A DNA stretch of 64,000 nt from Piromyces finnis. Its lineage: Eukaryota; Neocallimastigomycota; Neocallimastigomycetes; Neocallimastigales; Neocallimastigaceae. Positions 12,441 through 23,399 of this stretch are shown in pieces. Position numbers and translations under genes: made by a program. The stretch covers positions 1,240,001-1,304,000 of the forward strand of contig MCFH01000003.1 in NCBI GenBank assembly GCA_002104945.1, read 5' to 3'. Numbering within the stretch: position 1 is the stretch's first letter; each line of letters starts with the position of its first letter. The notes under the pieces are model-generated. The model was not told where the DNA came from. It saw nothing but the letters and a program-made list of their open reading frames with translations, and did no database searches.

Positions 12441-14034
12441 ATGATAGACGAGGTAATTGTTACAAGGAGTTAAGATAACTTTTTTTTTTTTTTAGAATTT
12501 ATATATATATTTAAAATTTAATTAACGGATAATTGATAATTATATAATTTACATGAATATATGATTCATTCAAAACTAAACATTTTCTTTTTTATCTTTT
12601 ATATAAACGTATTAATTGTCCATTTATCAATTCAATTTCATATACCACATGCATATATAACTATTTAAATAACGATATCAATAAATATATTAAAAAAAAT
12701 TATTCAAATAAATATTAAAAATGTTTTCTTGGGAATATGAAATTCATTTATTATAATTCTTTATTTGATTAATTACAAAAATCTTTCAATTATTTAATGA
12801 AAATTTAAAAACTAAAAACATAAATTAACATCCAATAACAATATTATTAAACTATAGTCAAAATTAATTTTACCAGATCCAAACAACGTTAGAATTATCA
12901 TAAGTGGTAAGTTTATGTTGCATTCTAGTATATGAAATAAAAAATGCATATATATATGTAAAATAATTTATAATTCAATAAATTATAATGATTTTTTATA
13001 AATAACAATTTATTACAATTATTTTATGCTATTTTTTAAAAAATATATATATATATAGATTGTGATGGTACTTTATTAAATTCTAAACATGAATTATCTG
13101 AAAGAACCAATAAAGCTATCAACTATGCACTTGATAACTATGATGTAAATTTTGTTATTGCTACTGGTAAAACTCGTTACTCCGTTACTCATATTAGAAA
13201 GCAATTAAACATTGATATGCGTAAAAATTGCTTAGCCGTTCACTCAAACGGTTGTGTCATTTACGATGATAAGGACCAAGTTATTAAGGAATTCTTCATG
13301 GACAAAGATATTGTTTTAAAAAATATTGAATTATATAATAAACATTTAGCTGGAAGAGATTACTCTTACGTTTTATATGTTAGAGATGTTTTATATCTTC
13401 CAAGAAAGGATAAGTGGAGTGCTTTCCTTGAAGAATATGGAGAAAGAGTTGCTATCTATCCAGAACCAGAACTTTTAAAAATGGTTGAAAATAATGAACT
13501 TGCAATTAACAAGGTTTGTGTATTAACTACTCCAGAAGTATTCTATGATGGTAAATATTCATAATATATAATCTATATTTAATATGAATATTTCTTTTTT
13601 CTAACTCACCCTTTTTATTTATTCATTTTTTATTTATAAATTGTAATTTTATTATATATATTTCTTTACAATAAATCTATCATTTTATTTGTTTAGGTTT
13701 TGATAAAATTCTTCAAAAGTTTATTGATTCATATGAAGGTATTTCCTTCATTACTGGAAACACTCGTTGTTACGAAACTCAACCAGAAGAAATTAGTAAA
13801 GGTGCTTCATTAAAATACATTATGGAAGAACTCAATGTTAAGCCAGAACAAGTCATGGCTTTTGGTGATTCATTCAATGATATTTCAATGTTTAACGTTG
13901 CAGGATATAAATATGCCATGGGAAATTCAGAAAAGGCAGTTATGGAAGTTGCCACTAATGTTACTGAATCAAATGATGAAGATGGTATAGCTGTAATCTT
14001 AGAAAATACTTTTATGAAGAACAAAAAGAACTAA
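12441..14034 (+). CDS. HAD-superfamily (Cof-type) phosphatase
   Basis: Four exons, 12441-12452, 12858-12906, 13059-13550 and 13697-14034, give 891 nt (296 residues), the usual size for Cof-type HAD hydrolases. Motif I is DCDGT at 21-25, with Asp21 as the expected nucleophile and Asp23 as acid/base. Motif II is IATGK (Thr56). Motif III is Lys219 in SKGASLKYI. Motif IV is GDSFND (Asp242 and Asp246, Mg2+ ligands). The class removes phosphate from sugar phosphates or pyridoxal phosphate; the substrate cannot be read here. The first exon (ATG plus three codons, donor GTAATT) is inferred from phase and fit; it needs a 405-nt intron. If wrong, the start lies elsewhere upstream of 12858. Confidence 0.9.
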
Positions 14035-15373
14035 GTATTTCAATTATTTTTTGAAATACTTTAATATATATCTATTTATAATATTAAAAAGTATTGCAAA
14101 TTACAAACATTTATTAAATCTTAAAAAAAAAAAAAAAAAAGAGCAAAATAGAACTTGTAATAAATAATAAAATGGAAAGGGGGGAAATATAGTTATAATT
14201 ATAAAAATAATGACAATAAATAATATATAATATAAAAAATAAGAATATAATATTTATTATTTTGAATAAAACTATCCTATCATAATATCACTATATTTTT
14301 TTAATAAACTGAAATAGACATAGTAAAAATATAAATTAATAAATCATAATAAAGTGAAATAATTTGTAGTTTAAATTTTAATAAAAAGGAAATATATATG
14401 TAGTTGCAACTGAACTTTTCTAAGAAAAGAAAATTATATTTAAATTATGAATAATAAGATATTTCCAAACTTATGTTTTTTTTTTTTTAATTTTTAATTT
14501 TTAATAATACTAAAACATAAAAATTAAATAATTTAACACTACTGATAATTAAAAAGGTTAAATATAAATTATATTAATTATATTTTCATTCTTAACTAGT
14601 ATGTTTTATTTAACTTATATTCAAATCTTTTCTTTTTTAATAAAAACTTTTTGTTTGCTTTGATAATGACTACAAAAAAAAAAAAAAAAAAAAAAAAAGA
14701 CCGCTTATTAAATGCTTCAATTGTAAAAATAAAATTTAATTCTTTTATCGAGGAGGAAAAGTAACGATACATTATTATGGGAGATAGAAAAAGAAAAAAG
14801 GAAATATGATTTTCTTGTTATTTTACAATTTTTCTTTATATGTTAAAATATATATAGGTAAAGAATTAATCAATAATAATATATTTATTTTTCGTAATTG
14901 TAATTTATACTTTAATACTTTTTAATATTTATAATAAAAAAAAAAAAAAAAATCAATGATTTATTTGAAAACACATTTCAAAATAATAATAATATGTTTT
15001 TGTAATTTGTAAATTATTATATCAGTATTTTTTTTTTACTCTAGTATCTTAATAAATATTGTTTTATTTAGTTAATTACTTATTTTTTTAAAGTAGAATT
15101 AATATAATTATTTACATAATAGTATAAATATTTTGTTTCTAAAATGTAATAAATTAGCTTTTTTTTTTTTTTTTTTTTCTTGCTTTTCTTAATATAAGCA
15201 TTTCTGTATGCTCTAAACAATTTATGTATATATTTATTTGTCAAATTAAAAAATATTGATGATTGATAGTCATTCTATGATTAAAAAAATTATACTACTT
15301 TATCAAGAAATATACATACTTATGATTTATTATTGACATTTATGATATATAAAAGATATAATTATTAAAAAGA
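14035..15373. other. intergenic, convergent
   Basis: About 1.3 kb of AT-rich spacer with long homopolymers between the HAD gene and a small minus-strand gene. I see nothing else in it. Confidence 0.6.
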
Positions 15374-15712
15374 TTACACCATTTGCAAAGGACAACAAGT
15401 TAATGTACCCAAAAAGTTGTCTAATTTCCCATCATATGGTTGATTTCCACTTTAAAATATATGTATAATTATTACATAATTAATAAACAATATTTATTTT
15501 ATATCAACATATTAATATAATTTACACATAACAACTATATTCTTTTAATAATAACGAAAAAAAAAGTATATTTAAAAATAAACCTACTTGACTCTATTAC
15601 AATTCCTTATACAACAACAACAGAATAGTATAATAAAGCAAATAATTATTATAATTGACCCATAAGTTGCAATAGCACTTGTATCTATGGCTAGTATTAT
15701 TGAAGAATTCAT
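15374..15712 (-). CDS. small single-pass membrane protein, two exons
   Basis: Exons 15588-15712 and 15374-15449, joined by a 138-nt intron (donor GTAGGT, acceptor AAAG), encode 66 residues from an ATG at 15712 to a TAA. Residues about 12-34 form one hydrophobic segment, followed at once by four consecutive Cys and a basic patch (CCCCIRNCNR). The C-terminal half is polar, with PYDGKLDNF, and ends TLTCCPLQMV. The juxtamembrane Cys cluster suggests palmitoylation, which is inference. The base composition is richer in GC than the flanks, and the frame is kept across the intron, which is why I call it a gene despite its size. I do not recognise the family. Confidence 0.6.
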
Positions 15713-16099
15713 TTTTATTATTATTAATATTTTTATTATTCCTAAATCTTTTTTCTTTTTCTTTCAGTTTTTACAATTTAGTTTTAAATTTGGTTTTTCA
15801 ATTTAAAGAAAAAAAAAAGAAGGAAAATAAAATTTTATTTTCATAATTTTTATAATGAATATGAATGGATTAAGATTCTATTTATTAAAATTATCTTTCA
15901 TATTTTTTTATAATAAATAAACTTTTAAATTTGTTATAATAATTAATTATAGAAAAGAATTGTGTAACATTAATTACAATTACCTAACCCACAAATTGAA
16001 AAATCTTCTTTATTAATAAAATCATTTATCAATAGCAGTAGAATATTATATTTTTTTAATTCCTTGTTTAGTTCTAACAAAAAATAGGTTTAGGACTAT

Positions 16100-16910
16100 T
16101 CAAAAAAAAACCCATCAGTGAAGGGGTATATTTGGGGTTTTAAGTATTTATGAATCTAAATTCTTTACTTAATTATATTCTACCTTTATCAGAAAAATGT
16201 TCATCAACTCAAGTTAGCATAGCACATTATAAATCATTTAAAATCCAATAATGGAATTTCATCATTAGCATAATGTCCTACCTAAAATTTAATAAAATAT
16301 GATAAATATCAATATTAATTATATAACATTTTTATTTTTTACTCTTATTTTAATTTTTTTTCAAAATGCATTATTATATTTCAATTTGTAAAAAAAAAAA
16401 AAAAGTTATAGTTATTCTTCTTTAGTAATTTTCGTTTTACTTTTAAAGTATATATCAACTCAAAAATAATACAATAAACCAAGAGAAATGGTCAAAATAA
16501 CAGCACACGATCTTACATTTATTAATTTAACATCAATAAATTGAGCGTAAATTTTAACATATCTATCCTTCTTTAATTCATCAGAAAAATGTTTTGATTC
16601 TTCCATAATATTAATTAAAGATATATACAGTTTTGTTTAAAATTATTAATAATATCTCACACATTGCTTAACAAAATCGATATATTTTTTTCCAAAGGTT
16701 AAATTACTTTCAAATTCTGAGTCCTTAAGGTATTTTCCAAAAAGTTAAACTAATAGTTAATAAAATAAATAAAGTAGTAGTTAAAACATTCCATTTTGCA
16801 CATTCAATAAGTATAAAGTTACAGTAATTCTATTTAAAATTTAAAATACTTTTTTGTTTTCTTTTTTTTGATGACTTATTTTGACCAACAATTCCATCTT
16901 ATTTTATTTT
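16100..16910 (-). pseudogene. possible relic: scattered coding-like fragments
   Basis: On the minus strand several short open stretches have protein-like composition but do not join into one frame. They are a hydrophobic piece near 16740-16810 (VLTTTLFILLTISLTFW), a piece at 16652-16745 with FGKYLKDSEFES, an ATG-started piece at 16602 (MEESKHFSDELKKDRY) running into a second hydrophobic stretch that stops near 16457, and VGHYANDEIPLLDFK near 16240-16280. The piece HFSDELKK has a partial echo near 16185-16203. This would fit a decayed duplicated membrane protein gene. The family is unknown and I am unsure that it is one gene. Confidence 0.3.
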
Positions 16911-17220
16911 TTTTTTTACTTTTTAAAACATATAAAATATAAAATAATAATATATTACTTTTTGAAATAATATTACAGTACAGTATGAATTAAAATTCTT
17001 AAAGTTTTTCTCCAAAATTGAATTTTCATTTAATAAATTTTTTTCTTCAGTTTTTTTTTTTTTTTTGAAATAAATTAAATGTACAAAAATGATACAAAAA
17101 TACATTATTAATGTATTAAAATTAGCATAATGTAATAATAATGATAATAATTAAAAGTAAAACTATTAATTAAAAGTGAATAAATCATCAAAAGATATCC
17201 AAAAAAAAAAAAAAAAAAAA

Positions 17221-17802
17221 ATGAATAGTAACTTAATTAGATTTTTTTATTTTCTAAGTATTATAGTGATACTTTTCTTTGTTGATGTTCATGCTAATAA
17301 TCAAAAAAGCAATGATAAGAAATACATTTGTTTAATTGAAAATACAAATATAAACCTTTCAAATTTAGGAAAACGTCAAGAAAAAAAAGAAAATGTTCAA
17401 AGTATTATAAATGAAATTCATAATTTAATTGTTAACAATGTTGATACATACAATAATCCTGAAGTTTTAGAAGAAATAATCCATAATAACAAAAAAAGAA
17501 TATTTAAACGCCAAGTAGAGAAAGATGATAAAAAAGATACTGTCAATGAAGTTATTAAACAAATTCATAATTTAATAATTAATAATAAAGATACCTATAA
17601 AAATCCTAAAATATTAGAAGAACTTGCTAATAATACAAACAAAAAAGAATTAAAAAAGAGAAGCAATAATAAGTACCGTAATCAATCAAAATATATTAAT
17701 CAAATTTCTTCTTCGAAGGATTATACAGTTATATCTGTTTTACTTTCAGAACAATTATTAAAAGAAGTAGAAACTATACCCAATATTATATCATGTATAT
17801 AA
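17221..17802 (+). CDS. secreted protein like a subtilisin propeptide, lacking the protease
   Basis: An ATG at 17221 opens a 193-residue frame with a clear signal peptide (basic start, then FFYFLSIIVILFFVDVHA). Upstream in-frame sequence is only a Lys run with no other ATG. Two tandem units share IHNLI(V/I)NN.DTY.NP and each is followed by dibasic sites (KRIFKRQ, ELKKR), typical Kex2 cleavage points. The end, DYTVISVLLSEQLLKEVETI followed by PNIISC, resembles the strand-helix end of the I9-type inhibitor propeptides that precede subtilisin-like proteases. No Asp/His/Ser protease domain follows before the next gene. It is either a stand-alone inhibitor or propeptide, or a truncated protease gene. 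A one-base shift at the stop would add only KKNNNSKN before another stop. Confidence 0.5.
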   Translation: MNSNLIRFFYFLSIIVILFFVDVHANNQKSNDKKYICLIENTNINLSNLGKRQEKKENVQSIINEIHNLIVNNVDTYNNPEVLEEIIHNNKKRIFKRQVEKDDKKDTVNEVIKQIHNLIINNKDTYKNPKILEELANNTNKKELKKRSNNKYRNQSKYINQISSSKDYTVISVLLSEQLLKEVETIPNIISCI

Positions 17803-18300
17803 AAAAGAACAACAATAGCAAGAATTAACCTTGATAAGAACAATATAAAATAAGAAAAATTAAAAATATATCCTTTTTTTTTTCTTGGCAATCATAAAAA
17901 GTAATGAAAGTTATTTGTAATAATATTAAAACTATTTATATTAATAATATTTTCTGTACTTTTTTTTTCATTTAACTTATAAAATTATATCAAACATGTA
18001 AATTAATCATTTAAAAAACGACCATTATCAAAATTAAATAATATTATTTTTAAATATTTATATAAACATGTATATTCTCATTTTTTGTATATTATGTTAA
18101 AATTATTATTATTATTATTACTTGTAAATAAAATGATTTTTAAAATTTAATAATTTACATATTGATTCCAACTATTTATTATTTATTAACAAAAAAATAA
18201 TATTTCTGATATGAAATTTTTGATTATTTTAAGTTTTTTTTTTTTTAAGTATTCTATAGCCACAAGATGCAATATCTTATTAATAGTCACTTCTTTTCAT
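17803..18300. other. intergenic, convergent
   Basis: About 500 bases of AT-rich spacer between the propeptide-like gene and MAD2. No feature seen. Confidence 0.6.
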
Positions 18301-19661
18301 TTAATAATCTCTAAATCTATACGAAACAGTAGCACCAACAGAATGATATGGTGTTGAAAAGCTTCTTAAACCTACTTGTTCTTGATTATATTTTATATGC
18401 TTTGGATCAGAATCCACCCATGATTTAGGTATATCTGCATTTATATCTGTGTATGCTAATACATTAAAAGTACCTTTTATTCAATAAAATTAAGAATATA
18501 TATATTTTAATGTTATTTATATATATATAATTAATAACTTTGTAATATTATAATATAAAAATTGCATACATGGAACTTCTAATACAGGTAGAAATGAAAT
18601 ACTTGCTGAAAGTTGCCTTAATATAGCTTGAATTTCAATTTGAATCTGGTTTTCACACTTTTCACTAATAATCCCACAAATTATGATATAAATAATAATA
18701 TTTTTTTATATATTTTAATTATTATTGAATAAAAAAACTATAAATGATCCATTTCAATACGAATATATATATTATAAACGGCATGTATATATATTAAAAA
18801 AAAAAAAAGTTATATTATTATTTTGTTATATATATATAAAGAGCTACCTTAGGTATTCAATGGCATCACCATTTGAAGATTTAATATCAAATTGCCATCT
18901 TTCTAGTACATCATTATTTTCCTTAGTCAGTATTACTAATACAAGTTTTTTAATAGTTTGACTATCAACCCATTCTATAATTTATGTAAATGTTTTTATT
19001 TGATGTTATATTTGTTGTATTTATTGTGTTTTATTTTATAATATAAAAAAATATATTTTTAATATTATAGTCATTATTTTCTTTTTTTTTTTAGTATATT
19101 TTTTTAATACTTTTAACTTGTTCAGTAATATCTGATATATAAGATTGAACTCTCTCATCTGTAGAAACTAATAAATTTATATTATATTTTTTTACCATTT
19201 TAAAATCACTAGGTTCTGAATTAGTTATGATAATAATAATAATAAAAAAAGGAGAGTGTTTATAATTAATATCAAGAATCAAACTCATCTTTAACTTAAT
19301 CTTAGTATTAAATACCATAGAGTCCACGTTGGAATAATATACTGTTAGTTAAAAATGAATAATCATTATAGGTTTAATGATAATAAAAAAAAGGAGAAGA
19401 TTAATAATAGTTTATTTATAATTGATATAGTGATAAACCTTATATTTCTTAAGTAATAATAATAATAATTACCTATTTATACAATATTCTTCATTATAAA
19501 AATATAAATATAATAAGATAACAATATTTTATATATAATATGAATAACTATCCATTTAATACATCAACTATCTTTTATAATTTCTGAAATAAAATATTAC
19601 CGAAAAATTCTGCTACAATATCGGATGAACCACATAAAGTAATATTTTCATTTGATGTCAT
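18301..19661 (-). CDS. MAD2: spindle-assembly checkpoint protein MAD2 (HORMA domain)
   Basis: Seven exons, 19601-19661, 19473-19488, 19316-19341, 19111-19215, 18848-18974, 18570-18664 and 18301-18473, sum to 603 nt (200 residues); human MAD2 has 205. The start reads ITLCGSSDIVAEFF, then INSILFQRGLY, then YNINLLVSTDERV, ERWQFDI, SFLPVLEVPCTF and a C-terminal safety-belt region ending SYRFRDY. This is the full HORMA fold. MAD2 binds MAD1 and CDC20 at unattached kinetochores and inhibits the anaphase-promoting complex. The second exon is only 16 nt, and its phases (1 in, 0 nt spare) restore the conserved N-S-I-L motif exactly. No residues appear to be missing. Confidence 0.95.
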
Positions 19662-22600
19662 TTTTATTTAAATTATTATTACAATAATAATTGATATCTA
19701 TTGAAATAATAATAAAAGTAATAATTTAAATATAATTTTTGAACAGATAATTGATTATATATGTATATATTTTTGATAAAATATATTATAAAATGTCGCT
19801 TTAAAAAAAAAAAAAAAGATAATTAAAACATGTACTTGTATTTTACAAATTGGTTTAATAAAATATATTATAGTTGTTAATACACTATTGAAATCTTTTT
19901 TCAAATGATAGTGAAACTTATCAATAAAATATTTTATGAATATACTTTTTTCTTTAAAATATTTTTTTTTTAAAAAAAAAAAAAAGAAAAAGAAAAAAAA
20001 GAAAAATATTAATACATTAACAAAATCCTTTTTTATTAATTATATATTATATAATGAACATTAATGATACAATGTGAAAAAAAAAAAAAAAGTTATTTGA
20101 TTTATTTTCTCATATATATCAATGATAAAAAAAAAAGAGCATTTTTATTAATATTTAAAGTTTTGATAATAGAAGGGAAAAAATAATAATGGATAGTACT
20201 TGTCAAAGAAGTAAAGTTCTTTTATATTATTATATTATGTCAAACTCTTTTTATAATAATATTTTATTTTTAGCATTATATAATAAATTAAGTATTCCAA
20301 GATGAGATTAAAGTATAAAAAGTTTAAAAAAAAAATACATTTATATAAATAATAAATCTTCTAAAATTTAGAAAGTAGCAATTATAATTATTTAATTGGT
20401 ATAAATAAAAATCAAATGGTTTGGGATGCTAAATTTATAATAAAAGTATTATTCTAATACAATTCCAATCTTCAAAGTATTATAAAAATTAATTGTTTTT
20501 TAAATATAATTCAAATAACATAATTTTAATAAAAATAAAATATATTAATGATATTTTTTATAATTAAACATTCCTAGCAATTTCATTATAGAAATTACTT
20601 TTAACCTTTGTCTTTGATATTATAAATAATTATAAATATTATAGTTTTTATTATGAAAAAAAAAAAAAAAAGAAAAGAAATAGGCATTTTACTAAAAAAT
20701 ATAAAATAACTTATTAATTTATCATTCTATTGAAATATTGGTTTATATATATTACATTACTAAAACTATAATTTATAATTTATGGTTCTTTTTATATATA
20801 TTTCAAAATATAATTTCAATAAAATAAGATTTATATATATAAATGATTAAAATTTTATATATATCTTCTTTTTTTTTTTTTTTTTTAAAAAAAAAAAACT
20901 ATATAATTTAGTATATTATCATTTAAAAATATTAAAATTGTTCAACTACTTTTTAAAAATATATAGTATGCAAATAAGAAATTTGTATTTAAATATGATT
21001 TATTATCATTAAATATTTATGAAAATGTATAGATGATATTAATAAGGATTAAAAAATGTGTATATGATGATTCATATATTATAATTACACAGTTTTTTTT
21101 TTTTCAATTAGACATTAAATTAATGCTAATAGTAAATAGCAAAAATTAGCAAAGAATGAAAAGAACACATGTATGAAAATTGAAATTTCTAATTACTATA
21201 TCTACTATAATAAAGTAAATATTAAGGTATGGAAGAGGAGGGAGAACACTAAAAATACTAGATATGCTAACAAGAATTATTTACTTATTTATCGTATTTA
21301 ATTTTTTTTGTGTGTGTTTTTAAATATCTTCTTTAATATACATTAATTAAAAATTATTCTTTTTTTAAAATATATATATTCAATGAAATTTCCAACGCTT
21401 TTCCTTCCTGTATATTTTTTTTAATTAATAATTATTTATAATTAATTTAAGTTACAATAATTATATACCATTAAAGTTAATGTCATTCCATAGTGATTTT
21501 TTTTTTTTAAAAAATTATTAAAAAAAAATTAAATTGCATTTTCCTGTAACACTTTTATTAAACTACTGAATTTTTTATTGTAACATTTCATTATTTTTTT
21601 TTTCTAATTATGAATAATAAAAAAGATAAAACAAACACTTATTGCATATATTACTATTATTATCACTCTTTTGTATTAATTATTCTTTTTTAATATTGTT
21701 TTTCAGTTAATATTATTATATTTAAATACTTATTAATTAATTAATAACCATAAAAAATAATAATTATACTAACAAAATAGACATGTTTTTGAACTTTAAA
21801 ACTAAAATATCATTCTATATATTTTTCATATTTATATAATTAATTAATATTAAATTTTAAATTTAATTTATTTTTTTTTTTTTTTTAATTAAAAAAATTT
21901 ATATCTTTATTTAATAAAAAATATAGCTTATAAAATAAAAAGAAGGAAAAAAAATCGACCACCTTTAAAATCATTGTAATTATATTATGTTTATAATTGA
22001 ATTATTATTCTATAACTTATATATTTAAAAATGAAAAAACATGAAAAATAGAATAACTAATTAATATAGTTACTAAAAAAAAAAAAAGTAAATTTCATTG
22101 CTGAATATTATAAAAACTTTGTATAGAAATGTACACTTTATTTTTTAAAAAGAATAAATTAATATATTAATTTTCATATAGAAATTAATCATGATACAAA
22201 ATAACGACACACATATTATTTCATATAGAAATTAATCATGATATAACATAACGATACACATATTAATAATATAAAATATTAATATTATTACTATGTTTAA
22301 AAAAAAAACATATTGTAATATATTTTATTGAATTAACAATTTAAAGTTCGTTAAGCAATTTTATATATGTATTTATTTTTTCATTATATAATGATAATGA
22401 TAAATACAATTAAATAAAAAATAAAATATTAAAAGAATCTATTTTCATTCATTCTTTCTATTCATATATACTATTGGTAATAATATGATTATTCTAATAT
22501 TCATATTTTATATAATAATTTTAAAAGAGATAATATTTAGTTTTTCATATTACTTATTTTTCGAAGCATCTTTAATATATATCCTTATTCTTAAAATTGT

Positions 22601-23142
22601 ACAATCAAACATAGTTAATACTTTTATAAATATATTCATTTATCTTTTTAATTTCCATTTAATTCTATTAATCTCAATATATTTGATTGTTTAAAATATA
22701 AATTATTATATATTTTATACTATATGAACTTAAAAAAGGTTTTTTTTTTTACCATTTTACTTAATAATAAAATTTTAATTAAAGTTTACGAAATTTCTTA
22801 TCTCTGAAATAATTAATAATCATTTTTTAATAATATTAAAAACAGAAAAGTAATTACCTTCATTATAAAATACCAATAATTAAAAAGCATTTCAAATTAA
22901 TTATTTTTAAAATTATATAATCAATAATTAAATTTTTATTATTAAAAAATTTTTTAAAAAAAAAAGTAAATTAAATTCAATATTTTAATTAATATTAAAT
23001 TCTTTCTTTTTTTCTTTTCTTTTTTTTTTTTATTCTTGACTTTTTTATCATTTATCTTTATTACTTTTAATTTCTTTTTTTCTTTATTATAACATTCAAT
23101 TTAACTATCAATTATTTTTATTTATTTATTTATATATAAAAA

Positions 23143-23175
<33 letters not shown>

Positions 23176-23399
23176 AATTAATTGTTTCAAAATAAAATAA
23201 AATTTTATTATGTAAAAAGTTTTCGCTTAAATTAAATTTTAAAGAATTCTGTATAACAGCGACATTAAAATTTTTAATTAAATAAAAAAAATAGTTTAAT
23301 TAAGAGGAAAATATAATATAAAACGACATTTAAAAAAAAAAAGGAATTAAATATAATAGATTATTTATATTTTTTTATATTTTTATACAATAATGAAAA
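19662..23399. other. intergenic, divergent MAD2 / chitin synthase
   Basis: About 3.7 kb of AT-rich DNA. It holds a short tandem duplication (22173-22265) and a pyrimidine-rich stretch around 22990-23110 that may belong to the chitin synthase promoter or leader. A short hydrophobic ORF near 22485-22694 looks like chance. Confidence 0.55.
22173..22265. repeat. 46-bp tandem duplication
   Basis: Two adjacent copies, 22173-22218 and 22219-22265, beginning TTCATATAGAAATTAATCAT, with a few differences between them. Confidence 0.85.

Noticed and set aside
16923-17105. 60-codon minus-strand frame
   Set aside because: Low-complexity Phe/Tyr/Lys product of AT-rich DNA, without splice or family support.
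22485-22694. 69-codon hydrophobic frame
   Set aside because: AT-only composition in intergenic DNA, with no other support.
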